A stretch of DNA of 37,181 bases from JBPRGG01 sp051418075 (GTDB lineage: Bacteria > Bacteroidota > Bacteroidia > Cytophagales > Cyclobacteriaceae). Shown piece by piece: positions 23,496-32,663 of this stretch. The position numbers and the translations under genes were made by a program. The stretch lies in the NCBI GenBank assembly GCA_051418075.1, contig JBPRGG010000047.1, positions 1-37,181 of the forward strand, in the 5' to 3' direction. Within the stretch, counting starts at the first letter, position 1. Every line of letters begins with the position of its first letter. Under the pieces are notes generated by a model that ran no database searches, was not told the origin of the DNA, and saw only the letters and a list, made by a program, of their open reading frames with translations.

Positions 23496-26400
23496 ATGAG
23501 TAAAAGTAGAATTATTGTTTGTCTTATTCTGATGCACCTGAATCTATGGGCCGGGGATAACCAACAATTTCTCTTTGATCATTTAAATACCACTCAGGGA
23601 TTATCAAATGATAATGTATTTTCAATAATTCAGGATGCTTATGGCTTCATTTGGATTGCCACCTCTGATGGATTGAATAGGTATAATGGATACGATTTCA
23701 CCCTTTATAAACACAATTATAAAGACTCGTCCAGCCTGGCTGATAATTCACTCAATAGTAAAAATGCCCTTTTTATTGATTTAAAAAAAAGATTATGGAT
23801 AGGTACTGCTAATGGTATCAGCCGGTATTTACCTGAATCAGACAATTTTAAAAATTATTATCCTGATGATACCAAAATGAATGAGCCGGGGTATAATACC
23901 ATTACTGGCATTTGTGAAGACACAGATGGTACCCTCTATTTTTCCACGGGGTGGGGACTTATCTTCTCCTTAAAAGCCCATGAAACGGAATTAAAGTTAA
24001 TTCATCCAAATAGGTTCGGTTCTAAAATTACAGACCTGATACTGAATAACCGCCAGTTATGGATTTCCAGTGGAAATACTGGTCTTTTTCGTTTTGATCT
24101 GGAAGATTCTGTCATCACACATTTTGGATCTTCAAGCTTTAGTAAAGTCGGAAATAATACTTCTATAATTGACATATATAAAAAAGACAGTCTGTTATAT
24201 CTGGCTATAGAAGCAGGTGGCATTTTTTCTTGTGATCTGAAAACACTGACGTTCAAACAAGAAAAAGTCACCGGATTGGTTTCCCCATTGATAATAAACG
24301 AAATTGATGATGAACTCTGGATTGGAGCCCGTGACGGTTTTTATATCCGGTCAAAAACGGGAGAAGTAAAAAAAATATCAACCCACTCTACTAATCCTTA
24401 TGGACTACATTCTGATGCCAAAACAATCTTTAAAGATGACCAGGGGAATATCTGGATTGGTGGAACAATGGGAGGCGTAAACCTGCTTCGGAATAGTTCG
24501 GGCTTCAAACGTTATATACCCAATGAAAACAGTAATCTCAATTTGTCTACTGAAAAAGTCTCGTCATTTCTATTTGATGATAGCGGGAGGAAACTATGGG
24601 TGGGATATTTTTCCGGTGAAATTGATCGATTCACTTTGGATACCAGTAAGTTGTATCCAAACTATGGCAAAGAGGCTTTAGGAATGGCAGAGGGTAGTGG
24701 TACAGTTTTTAACTTATTCAAAGATAAAGATGACAGATTATGGGCCTGCACTTCAAGTCACGGACTTAAAGTATATCATCCTAAAAAGGGTCAATTTCAA
24801 CCTTACCGGCTCAGAATTGAAAATAATAATCAAATAATACAAGCAAACGATATACGATCTGTTTGTCAAGATCCTGATGGCATGTATTGGATAGTAGTAC
24901 ATGGTAAAGGGTTATGTAAGTATGATATATTAAAAGACGAGCAGATTTATTTTTTTATTGACTCAGGCCCTGTTGATAAAAGCATTTCAAATATTTATGG
25001 ATTCGATATCTTGTATGACGGTAACGGTTATGTTTGGATGTCAACGAGTTATGGATTAAACCGCATTGATTACAAAACACTTCAGGTAAAAAAATATTAT
25101 TATGATGATTTTAATTCCACAAGTATCGCTGGCAATAATGCTTCAACAATGTTTTTAGATAATCATAAGCGTCTTTGGATTGCCACCAACAGAGGCTTAA
25201 GTATCTATAACCGGAAGAAAGATATTTTTTTCACCATTGATGATAATAATGGACTGGAGTATCCGGATATCCGTGGCATAACCCAGGATTCATCTGGAAC
25301 ACTTTGGGCCAGTTCCAGAATGGGTATTTCCCGCATTCAATTTCCTGACAACTTCAATAATCCAACTTCAAACCAGATCAGCATTATTAATTATGATTTA
25401 AGTGCATTTTCAGGATTCAATGAGTTTTTCCCTGGAGCAATATTGTATAAACATCCTGGAGAGATCTATATAGGAGGCAGTAAAGGGATATTTACATTTG
25501 ACCCCAATAAAACCCTGAACAAAACCCTTAAAATTCCACTATACATTACAGATATTCAGGTTTTTAATGAATCTTTAAAGCGTACAACAGGTAGATCCGG
25601 GGAAAACCTGAACAGACATATAAGCCTGGCAGATACTGTTATACTTCGCCACAATCAAAATATGTTAACCTTCAATTTTGTAGGGTTACATTATGTTTCT
25701 CCTGGCAAAATAGCTTACGCTTATAAGCTGGATGGTCTGGAAAATAATTGGAACTTCACTTATGACAACCCCAAAATAACCTATGGGAATTTGAGTCCCC
25801 GGACATACACTTTCAAGGTTAAAGCATCTGTACTGAATCAAAACCAGGAGCAAAGCAGCAAAAACCTGGTAGTAATAATCAAAAAACCTTTCTGGCAAAA
25901 AAACTGGTTCAGAATATTAGCCGTGGGATTTATAAGTTTCATAGTGTATCTGCTTTTTCTGATTCGCATTAATATTTTAAAGAATCAAAAACGTAAGCTG
26001 GAAGAAAAAGTCATCTATCGGACCACAGAATTAAAAAAAGCCAATGATCTGCTTTCTCAAAAAAACAAGGAAATCATTCAGCAGAAAGATGAAATCGAGC
26101 GGATTGCCCAGGAATTGCACGAAGCAGATCAAATGAAGATACGATTTTTTATGAATGTTTCTCACGAATTCAGAACACCTTTGACCCTTATACTGGGCCC
26201 TTTGGAAAATCTGAAGGAGTCACTTAAACTACTGAAACAAAATGTAGCACCCGTTCATTTGATTGAACAAAATGCCAAACGTTTGCTGCGTTTGGTCAAT
26301 CAGCTTCTTGATTTAAGAAAACTGGAAACCAACACCATAAAACTGAAAGTTTCAGAAGGAAATATAAAAGCTTTTACAGAGGAAATTTTTGATTATTTTG

Positions 26401-27740
26401 ACTACATGGCCGACAGGCATGCTATCGATTACCAATTCAAGGCCAAAGAAAACGATTATCATTGTTATTTTGACCATGACATTGTTGAAAAAGTAATTTA
26501 TAACATGTTGTCCAACGCTTTTAAGTATGTCAATGATCATGGTTCAATAATCCTTGAACTTGAAAGCCTGACCGATAATGAATTATCGGAAACAGACATG
26601 ACATTTGGGGCAACCATTTCAGGAAAATTTGTCAAAATAAGTATAAAAGACAATGGGGATGGGATCGATCAGGATAATTTGCCTTTTATTTTTGACCGTT
26701 TTTATGTGGGCGATCAGACTGTTCATAAATACCCCAAAGGTGCTGGTATTGGATTATCCTTAACCAAAGAACTGATCCAGCTACATAAAGGAACGGTAAA
26801 GGTACACAGCAGGAAAAATAAGGGAACAATTTTTACCATTATTCTGCCGGTTTCAAAACAAGTCTTTTCTGAAAATGAATTAACCAGGGAAGTCAGACAG
26901 GTTCTGTCAGATATTCCTCCCATAATAGCCTATGATGCCCCTATTTCTGAGCCTCATGAAAAGGAATCATTCAAAGAAGAGCCTTTAATTATGATAGTTG
27001 ATGATAATCCTGAAGTGAGAAGCTATATTCGCGATTGTTTAATGAACCTATATAATATAATAGAAGCTGAAAATGGCAAATCAGGCTATCAGGAAGCCAA
27101 AAAACACATACCGGATTTGATTGTTTCTGATATCATGATGCCGGTGACAGATGGGTATGAATTTGCCAAAAAAGTAAAGCAGGATATCACCCTCAATCAT
27201 ATTCCTGTGATTCTGCTCACCGCCAGGTCAGGCAAAGACGATGAACTGGAGGGATTACATACAGGAGCGGATGACTATATTACAAAACCCTTTTATAAGG
27301 AAGTTTTGTTGGCCAGAATAGGTACAATTCTTAAAAACCGTAAGATAGTCCAGGAAAAAATCCGGAAAGAATTAATAGAAAGTAATCAGCCAATTGACTC
27401 CATTGAAGATAAATTCTTGAAACAAGTAATGGAGGTATGTGAACAAAACCTGGAAAACTTTGGGTTTAATGTAGAGCAATTATGTGAAAGCCTTAACTTA
27501 AGCCAGCCCCAGTTATACCGGAAAATTAAAAGCCTTACCGGTTACTCTCCATTTGAATTTATGAGGGTACTGCGGTTAAAGAAAGCTGCCCAATTGATCA
27601 GGCATGATTATGATAACATCTCTCAGATTGCCTATGCAGTAGGCTTCAGTGATCCTAAATATTTTTCAAAATGCTTTAAGGCCCTCTTTGGTGAAACACC
27701 TACCAAATTCAAATATTCTAAAAATAAAATCATATCTTAA
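23496..27740 (+). CDS. Hybrid two-component system sensor/regulator (HTCS)
   Basis: A 1414-residue single-polypeptide sensor and transcription factor. A signal peptide (MSKSRIIVCLILMHLNLWA) is followed by about 14 Reg_prop propeller blades (about 25-690; e.g. GFIWIATSDGLNRYNG, RLWIGTANGISRY) and a Y_Y_Y domain (about 720-795). Then come one membrane span (about 805-828), a HisKA domain with NVSHEFRTPLT (phospho-acceptor His890), and HATPase_c with NMLSNAFKY, IKDNGDGID and GAGIGLSLTK. A receiver with phospho-acceptor Asp1212 (VSDIMMP) and an AraC-type HTH pair (about 1325-1410) complete it. By family knowledge it binds an oligosaccharide in the periplasm and activates adjacent glycan-degradation genes. 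ATG at 23496 is preferred to the upstream TTG at 23460 because it gives the signal peptide. It precedes the glycoside hydrolases. Confidence 0.96.
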   Translation: MSKSRIIVCLILMHLNLWAGDNQQFLFDHLNTTQGLSNDNVFSIIQDAYGFIWIATSDGLNRYNGYDFTLYKHNYKDSSSLADNSLNSKNALFIDLKKRLWIGTANGISRYLPESDNFKNYYPDDTKMNEPGYNTITGICEDTDGTLYFSTGWGLIFSLKAHETELKLIHPNRFGSKITDLILNNRQLWISSGNTGLFRFDLEDSVITHFGSSSFSKVGNNTSIIDIYKKDSLLYLAIEAGGIFSCDLKTLTFKQEKVTGLVSPLIINEIDDELWIGARDGFYIRSKTGEVKKISTHSTNPYGLHSDAKTIFKDDQGNIWIGGTMGGVNLLRNSSGFKRYIPNENSNLNLSTEKVSSFLFDDSGRKLWVGYFSGEIDRFTLDTSKLYPNYGKEALGMAEGSGTVFNLFKDKDDRLWACTSSHGLKVYHPKKGQFQPYRLRIENNNQIIQANDIRSVCQDPDGMYWIVVHGKGLCKYDILKDEQIYFFIDSGPVDKSISNIYGFDILYDGNGYVWMSTSYGLNRIDYKTLQVKKYYYDDFNSTSIAGNNASTMFLDNHKRLWIATNRGLSIYNRKKDIFFTIDDNNGLEYPDIRGITQDSSGTLWASSRMGISRIQFPDNFNNPTSNQISIINYDLSAFSGFNEFFPGAILYKHPGEIYIGGSKGIFTFDPNKTLNKTLKIPLYITDIQVFNESLKRTTGRSGENLNRHISLADTVILRHNQNMLTFNFVGLHYVSPGKIAYAYKLDGLENNWNFTYDNPKITYGNLSPRTYTFKVKASVLNQNQEQSSKNLVVIIKKPFWQKNWFRILAVGFISFIVYLLFLIRINILKNQKRKLEEKVIYRTTELKKANDLLSQKNKEIIQQKDEIERIAQELHEADQMKIRFFMNVSHEFRTPLTLILGPLENLKESLKLLKQNVAPVHLIEQNAKRLLRLVNQLLDLRKLETNTIKLKVSEGNIKAFTEEIFDYFDYMADRHAIDYQFKAKENDYHCYFDHDIVEKVIYNMLSNAFKYVNDHGSIILELESLTDNELSETDMTFGATISGKFVKISIKDNGDGIDQDNLPFIFDRFYVGDQTVHKYPKGAGIGLSLTKELIQLHKGTVKVHSRKNKGTIFTIILPVSKQVFSENELTREVRQVLSDIPPIIAYDAPISEPHEKESFKEEPLIMIVDDNPEVRSYIRDCLMNLYNIIEAENGKSGYQEAKKHIPDLIVSDIMMPVTDGYEFAKKVKQDITLNHIPVILLTARSGKDDELEGLHTGADDYITKPFYKEVLLARIGTILKNRKIVQEKIRKELIESNQPIDSIEDKFLKQVMEVCEQNLENFGFNVEQLCESLNLSQPQLYRKIKSLTGYSPFEFMRVLRLKKAAQLIRHDYDNISQIAYAVGFSDPKYFSKCFKALFGETPTKFKYSKNKIIS

Positions 27741-27854
27741 ATAATTTATAAAAAAATACCACTCAACCGGCAATTTATTGCATTGATTTCATTGGTGAAT
27801 GCAGAGGCCTACCTTTATGAATGAAAATTACCCCTTCTTCTCTTAGGTTCTAAA

Positions 27855-27862
27855 TAGATTTG
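27855..27862 (+). promoter_or_regulatory. Candidate -7 box (TAGATTTG) of the GH8 gene
   Basis: An exact TAnnTTTG match, and the same eight bases as the box in front of the sulfatase at 5973. Transcription would start near 27869, giving a leader of about 36 bases and supporting the ATG at 27905 over the in-frame TTG at 27860. No obvious -33 element, as expected if an activator such as the HTCS is needed. Confidence 0.45.
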
Positions 27863-27904
27863 TTGCACTACCTGAAATTTCTTAATCACATAAACTGGTG
27901 CATT

Positions 27905-30900
27905 ATGAAAAAACTATCGCTACAAATTATTTTATGGATGGCCATACCGGCCCTGGTCTATGCTCAAAGCAAACCCTTTCCACAAAATGTGGAATACGAT
28001 CATGGATTTACCTCCAATGCCATATCAAATTCCACTTTACAAGGTTGGTACGACTACTGGCTTGCCAATGCTTTTGCCAGATGTGGTCAGGATGAACTGA
28101 TCAAGTTTGGCTACGAAAATTCCAACGAGGCTGTATCTGAGGGCATTGCTTATGGAATGCTCATCACAGCCTATTTCGGTAATCGTGAAAAATTTGACAA
28201 CCTTTGGGCCTACTACAAACGTATGATGAATGAAAATGGCCTGATGATGTGGCACACCACCTGTAGTGGCGCCTATCCCGAACAGTATAGTGAGACGGCA
28301 GCTTCCGATGCAGAGATTGATGCAGCTTATGCTCTGCTGGTGGCTCATGACCAATGGGGCGGCAATTACAAAAATGAATCAATCACACTGATCGATGCCA
28401 TAAAACAATATGAAACAGCCACATGCGGCGACCTGTCGATCCTGAAACCAGGTGAATGGGGTGGCTGTAATGAAATGCACGTCGACTATTTTGACCCGGG
28501 ATACTACCGGGTGTTTTATGAAGCCACCGGAGACAATTTCTGGGCCGACATGGCCAATGATGCTTATGTGGTTATGAACAGAGCTGCCCACTCATCCACC
28601 GGCCTGATACCAGAAATGTGTGATATCAACGGAACTCCCGTTACAAAGACCACTTTTGGTGCAGGATCATGCCGGCTGTTATGGCGGGTAACTCGTGATT
28701 ATCTCTGGTATGGTGAATCTCAGGCTAAGAATTTAAGCGATGACATGACCAACTGGGGTAATGGTATCGGCATTCAAAACATTGTGGGAGAATATAATAT
28801 CAATGGCACTCCCCTGGTAAGCTGGCGTGCAGCCTTTGTCACTGGTGCTTTCGCAGTGGGTGCCATGAGCCACAGCCAATCCAGAACCGATAGCTGGGCT
28901 GATTTTTTTGAAACTGATAATGTTATTTTAGGTTATTACAATCTTGAATTACGAATTTTATACGCTTTAACCCTCACCGGGAATTACTGGAAACCAGGCA
29001 CAACAAGTACACCTGCTACTTATACCCTTACAGTAAACAATGGTTCCGGAGACGGTACTTATCAATCTGGCACTGTAGTTAATATTAGTGCCGACACTGC
29101 ACCAACTGGACAACAATTTTCAAACTGGACGGGAGCCACCGCAAATATTGCGGATATAAATGATGTCTCTACAACCCTTACCATGCCGGCTGCAAATATT
29201 ACTGTCACGGCCAATTATGAAACTATCTTATCTCCGGGATTATCTATACCTGGAATCATTGAAGCGGAAAATTATTCGGCAATGAATGGTATCCAAACCC
29301 AGCCGACTACAGACACCGGTGGTGGCGAAAATATCGGATGGGTCGATACTGGCGACTGGCTGGATTACAATGTTGAAATTCCAGCTGCCGGGGAATATAA
29401 TGTGACTTTCAGGCTTGCTTCTTTAAGTAATGGTGCCAAATTTGACCTGAAAATTGGTAGTGCCACATTAACCAGTGTAGATGAACCGGCTACAAGCGGC
29501 TGGCAAAACTGGACTTCAGTAACCAAAACCGTCAACCTGCAGGCAGGCTCCCAAACCCTGCGAATTGTAGCCACAGGATCTGGATGGAATCTTAACTGGA
29601 TGGATTTCAGTGAGAATACCAGCCAGCCCACTTATACCTTAACTGTAAACAATGGAACGGGGGATGGCAGCTATGAACAAGGTGCGCAGGTAACTGTAAC
29701 TGCCAATGCAGCTCCATCCGGACAAGAATTTACCGGTTGGACTGGTGACACCCAGTATTTGTCCGATCCATCTGCAGCCAACACTATCATGACCATGCCC
29801 AATAGTAATGTATCAATTTCAGCCAGTTATTCCAGCACTACCACGAGCTGCAATAACTCTACCGTTCCCTCTCCTTCTAACTGGATCCTGAGAAACAACT
29901 GGTCCAATCAGAATGGCAGTAATTTATCCAATGAAAGCAATACCCTGAAAATAAGTTATCCGCAATGGGGTAAAAATGAATTTTACCTGATCCAGCAGGG
30001 AGTAAATACTTCCATAACTGCCGGCCAGGAATATGCTGTTTCATTTGAGATCAAAGGAAGTTCGGTGGCCAGTATTACTGGGGTCAGTGTTGGGTTTTCC
30101 GATGGATACTCCTGGTCTGGTCCCACAGGTTATGCCATTGATCTGAATTCTGCCGGCGGCAGTATCTCCAATAGTTCATTTACCAGTAAAGAGATCACAT
30201 TGCTGGCCAATGAAAACGGTTCCGGAATGCTCACCCTGCAGATCAGCCTGAGTGGTCAACCTAATAAGGTGACGGCCTACTACCTGAAGAATGTATCTAT
30301 ATGTAGAGGCAGTAGTGATGAACCCGTTGAAGTACCTGTCACGGGTATCTCAGTAAGCCCTTCTTCCTTTTCTTTATCCCCGGGAGATGTTTCCATACTT
30401 TCGGCAGCCATTGCTCCCACTGATGCAACCAATAAAAATATAAGCTGGAGTTCCGATAATACCGCTGTGGCAACCGTTAACGCTTCGGGGTCAGTAAACG
30501 CTGTAGCGGCAGGAACTGCAGTTATCACAGCTACAACTTCTGACGGCGGATACATCAGTTCAAGTACGGTCTCCGTTACAGGAACCACATCTTCTAATAC
30601 ACTCTTTGAGGCAGAAGATGCCTCTCTTAGCGGTTGTTCAGTAGCTTCTTCCATTTCCGGTTTTTCCGGAACCGGCTATGTAAATGGTTCAACTTTTACA
30701 AATCCTGATGAAATTTCCTGGACCATTAATGGCATTCAGGCAGGTGATTACAACCTGGTTATTGGATATAACGGAAATATGGGGGCCAAACAACAGGAAC
30801 TTATCATCAACGGAAATTCGATGGGTTATGTTAATTTTAATAATATCGACCAATGGTCAACTGTAGAGGCAGGAACCTATAGACTCAATGCCAATAATAC

Positions 30901-31234
30901 TATAAAACTGAAAGCTTACTGGGGTTGGATGCATGTAGATTATATAGAAATTATATCCTCGGCCAATGGCAGGCTGAGGGAACCTCTAAAGGATCAGGCT
31001 GAAATTTCCGTATTTGAATTGTATCCTAACCCTGTTGAAGGATCAAAAAACCTGATGCTGCGGCATGGATTTACTGATCCGGTGAAAATTACCATTATGG
31101 ATCTGCAAGGTAAACTTGTTTATTCCCAGATACATCAAAATGAACAAATCATCAATATACCGACAAAAGATTTAGGTAAAGGTATATATGTTTTTAAGAT
31201 CAATGAAAAAGTGGAAAAGTTTATGGTTAAATAA
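27905..31234 (+). CDS. Multi-domain GH8 glycoside hydrolase secreted by T9SS
   Basis: An 1109-residue modular enzyme. After a signal peptide (to about residue 20, ALVYAQ), residues 25-365 are a GH8 (alpha/alpha)6 catalytic domain: general-acid Glu79 in AVSEGIAYGML and the family signature ASDAEIDAAYALL with Asp135. Next come an InlB B-repeat-like module (about 372-438), a CBM6 (about 448-570, IPGIIEAENYS and GWVDTGDWLDYNV), a second near-identical InlB-like module (576-642), and a CBM4/9-like jelly roll (659-802). These are followed by a bacterial Ig-like Big_2 domain (810-893), a CBM6/35-like module (899-1018) and a T9SS type A sorting domain (1033-1109, VFELYPNPV to the end). GH8 members cut cellulose, mixed-linkage glucan, xylan or chitosan by inversion; the substrate here is not determined. 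Likely cell-surface or released. Confidence 0.93.
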   Translation: MKKLSLQIILWMAIPALVYAQSKPFPQNVEYDHGFTSNAISNSTLQGWYDYWLANAFARCGQDELIKFGYENSNEAVSEGIAYGMLITAYFGNREKFDNLWAYYKRMMNENGLMMWHTTCSGAYPEQYSETAASDAEIDAAYALLVAHDQWGGNYKNESITLIDAIKQYETATCGDLSILKPGEWGGCNEMHVDYFDPGYYRVFYEATGDNFWADMANDAYVVMNRAAHSSTGLIPEMCDINGTPVTKTTFGAGSCRLLWRVTRDYLWYGESQAKNLSDDMTNWGNGIGIQNIVGEYNINGTPLVSWRAAFVTGAFAVGAMSHSQSRTDSWADFFETDNVILGYYNLELRILYALTLTGNYWKPGTTSTPATYTLTVNNGSGDGTYQSGTVVNISADTAPTGQQFSNWTGATANIADINDVSTTLTMPAANITVTANYETILSPGLSIPGIIEAENYSAMNGIQTQPTTDTGGGENIGWVDTGDWLDYNVEIPAAGEYNVTFRLASLSNGAKFDLKIGSATLTSVDEPATSGWQNWTSVTKTVNLQAGSQTLRIVATGSGWNLNWMDFSENTSQPTYTLTVNNGTGDGSYEQGAQVTVTANAAPSGQEFTGWTGDTQYLSDPSAANTIMTMPNSNVSISASYSSTTTSCNNSTVPSPSNWILRNNWSNQNGSNLSNESNTLKISYPQWGKNEFYLIQQGVNTSITAGQEYAVSFEIKGSSVASITGVSVGFSDGYSWSGPTGYAIDLNSAGGSISNSSFTSKEITLLANENGSGMLTLQISLSGQPNKVTAYYLKNVSICRGSSDEPVEVPVTGISVSPSSFSLSPGDVSILSAAIAPTDATNKNISWSSDNTAVATVNASGSVNAVAAGTAVITATTSDGGYISSSTVSVTGTTSSNTLFEAEDASLSGCSVASSISGFSGTGYVNGSTFTNPDEISWTINGIQAGDYNLVIGYNGNMGAKQQELIINGNSMGYVNFNNIDQWSTVEAGTYRLNANNTIKLKAYWGWMHVDYIEIISSANGRLREPLKDQAEISVFELYPNPVEGSKNLMLRHGFTDPVKITIMDLQGKLVYSQIHQNEQIINIPTKDLGKGIYVFKINEKVEKFMVK

Positions 31235-31257
31235 AAATTAAATTTAATAGTGTAATT

Positions 31258-31295
31258 AACTGCCCAGGCCCTGCTATGAGCCTTGGGCAGTTTTA
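31258..31295 (+). terminator. Rho-independent terminator after the GH8 gene
   Basis: Arms AACTGCCCAGGC (31258-31269) and GCCTTGGGCAGTT (31280-31292) pair with one bulged T and are followed by a short T tract. It sits 23 bp after the GH8 stop and 35 bp before the GH5 start, so the GH5 gene probably has its own promoter or depends on read-through. Confidence 0.75.
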
Positions 31296-31329
31296 ATGTA
31301 TATTTAATTGAAACATAAATTGATAAAAT

Positions 31330-32538
31330 ATGAGGATTATCATCACATTCATTTTACTACTAGCAGGATTTACAACATTTTCCCAAAAATTTGTGACCAC
31401 CAAAGGACGGGATATAATCACACCTGATGGTAAACCGATACTTTTAAGAGGTGTAAACCTTGGTTTCTGGCTGGAACCTGAGGGATATCCATTTGAATTT
31501 GACCACAGGTTCCCCATCCGGAGATTTTATGATATTATAGCTGATTTGATTGGCCCTGACGATGCCCGTAAATTCTGGAAAGCTTATCAGGATAATTTCA
31601 TCACCCAAAAAGACATTGCTTACATCAAAAGTCTGGATTTAAATTCAGTAAGAATACCTTTTGACTATCGGATTATGGTGGATGAATATTTTATGGGAGC
31701 TGATGAACCCCGGGGATACGAGCTGCTTGACAGGGCCATTGAGTGGTGCCGGGAAGAAGGTATTTACGTAATACTTGATATGCATGCGGCCCCCGGAGGT
31801 CAGGCAGGCTGGACTACTGACGACGGATACGTATACCCCTGGTTATTTGAAGATAATGGTGAGGAAAGCAGGCAAAAAACCATTGATATCTGGACAAGCC
31901 TGGCCAAACGTTATGCCAATGATACTTGTGTGGTTGGATATGACCTTCTGGGAGAACCCATTCATCAATACATAGACACCGCCAGGTTTAATCAACGTCT
32001 GGAACCTTTCTACAAGCGGCTGGTAGGCGAAATCAGAAAAGTGGACAAAAACCATATTGTTTTCCTGGCCGGGGCATTCTGGAGCAGAAATTTCGATGTA
32101 TTCACGGAGCCCTTTGATTCAAAAGCAGTTTACACAACTCATCTATATTCACTAACACAGGATTATTGTTCGGTAGACTATTACGCGGATTTCAGTAAAA
32201 AGCACAACGTGCCGGTTTGGTTGGGTGAATTTGGAGAAAAAGATAAAACGCTGGTCGATTCTATCCGTACCCTTTGTGAACAAAATAATATAGGATGGTG
32301 TGCATGGCCACTCAAAAAGCTCAACAATGACCATTGCCTTTTAAAAATCGAGAAACCTGCTGACTGGGATAAAATAACTACATTTACCAATGGGTTTTAT
32401 AAGGAACGGGAAGCAAAAATCATTGCTCATCCGGGTTGGGAGATTACAGGGCCTGCATTGGAAGAATTTCTTAAAAACATCAAATTCGAAAATTGCACAC
32501 CATCTGATTATTATAAAGAAGCACTTCAACTAAGGTAA
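31330..32538 (+). CDS. Secreted GH5-family (cellulase-type) glycoside hydrolase
   Basis: A 402-residue exported enzyme: signal peptide MRIIITFILLLAGFTTFSQ, then one GH5 TIM barrel. Recognisable positions are LLRGVNLGFWLEPE (strand 1), LNSVRIPFDYR (strand 3), VILDMHAAPGGQ with His152 (strand 4), YDLLGEPI with acid/base Glu209, YTTHLYS with His271, and PVWLGEFGE with nucleophile Glu300. GH5 enzymes are retaining beta-1,4-glucanases, mannanases or related hydrolases. In almost all GH5 members the acid/base Glu follows Asn (NEP); here it follows Gly (LGEP), which is notable. No carbohydrate-binding module or T9SS tail. It follows the GH8 gene and probably degrades the same backbone. Confidence 0.88.
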   Translation: MRIIITFILLLAGFTTFSQKFVTTKGRDIITPDGKPILLRGVNLGFWLEPEGYPFEFDHRFPIRRFYDIIADLIGPDDARKFWKAYQDNFITQKDIAYIKSLDLNSVRIPFDYRIMVDEYFMGADEPRGYELLDRAIEWCREEGIYVILDMHAAPGGQAGWTTDDGYVYPWLFEDNGEESRQKTIDIWTSLAKRYANDTCVVGYDLLGEPIHQYIDTARFNQRLEPFYKRLVGEIRKVDKNHIVFLAGAFWSRNFDVFTEPFDSKAVYTTHLYSLTQDYCSVDYYADFSKKHNVPVWLGEFGEKDKTLVDSIRTLCEQNNIGWCAWPLKKLNNDHCLLKIEKPADWDKITTFTNGFYKEREAKIIAHPGWEITGPALEEFLKNIKFENCTPSDYYKEALQLR

Positions 32539-32663
32539 TAGTAAATAGTGAGTAGCACAATATAAATAGTAATTCCATGCTACCTCACATTGTTTGGTAA
32601 AACTGAATGTATTAGAAGTTATAAAAGTGCATAAATACTATTTTTAAACATAAATCAATAAAT

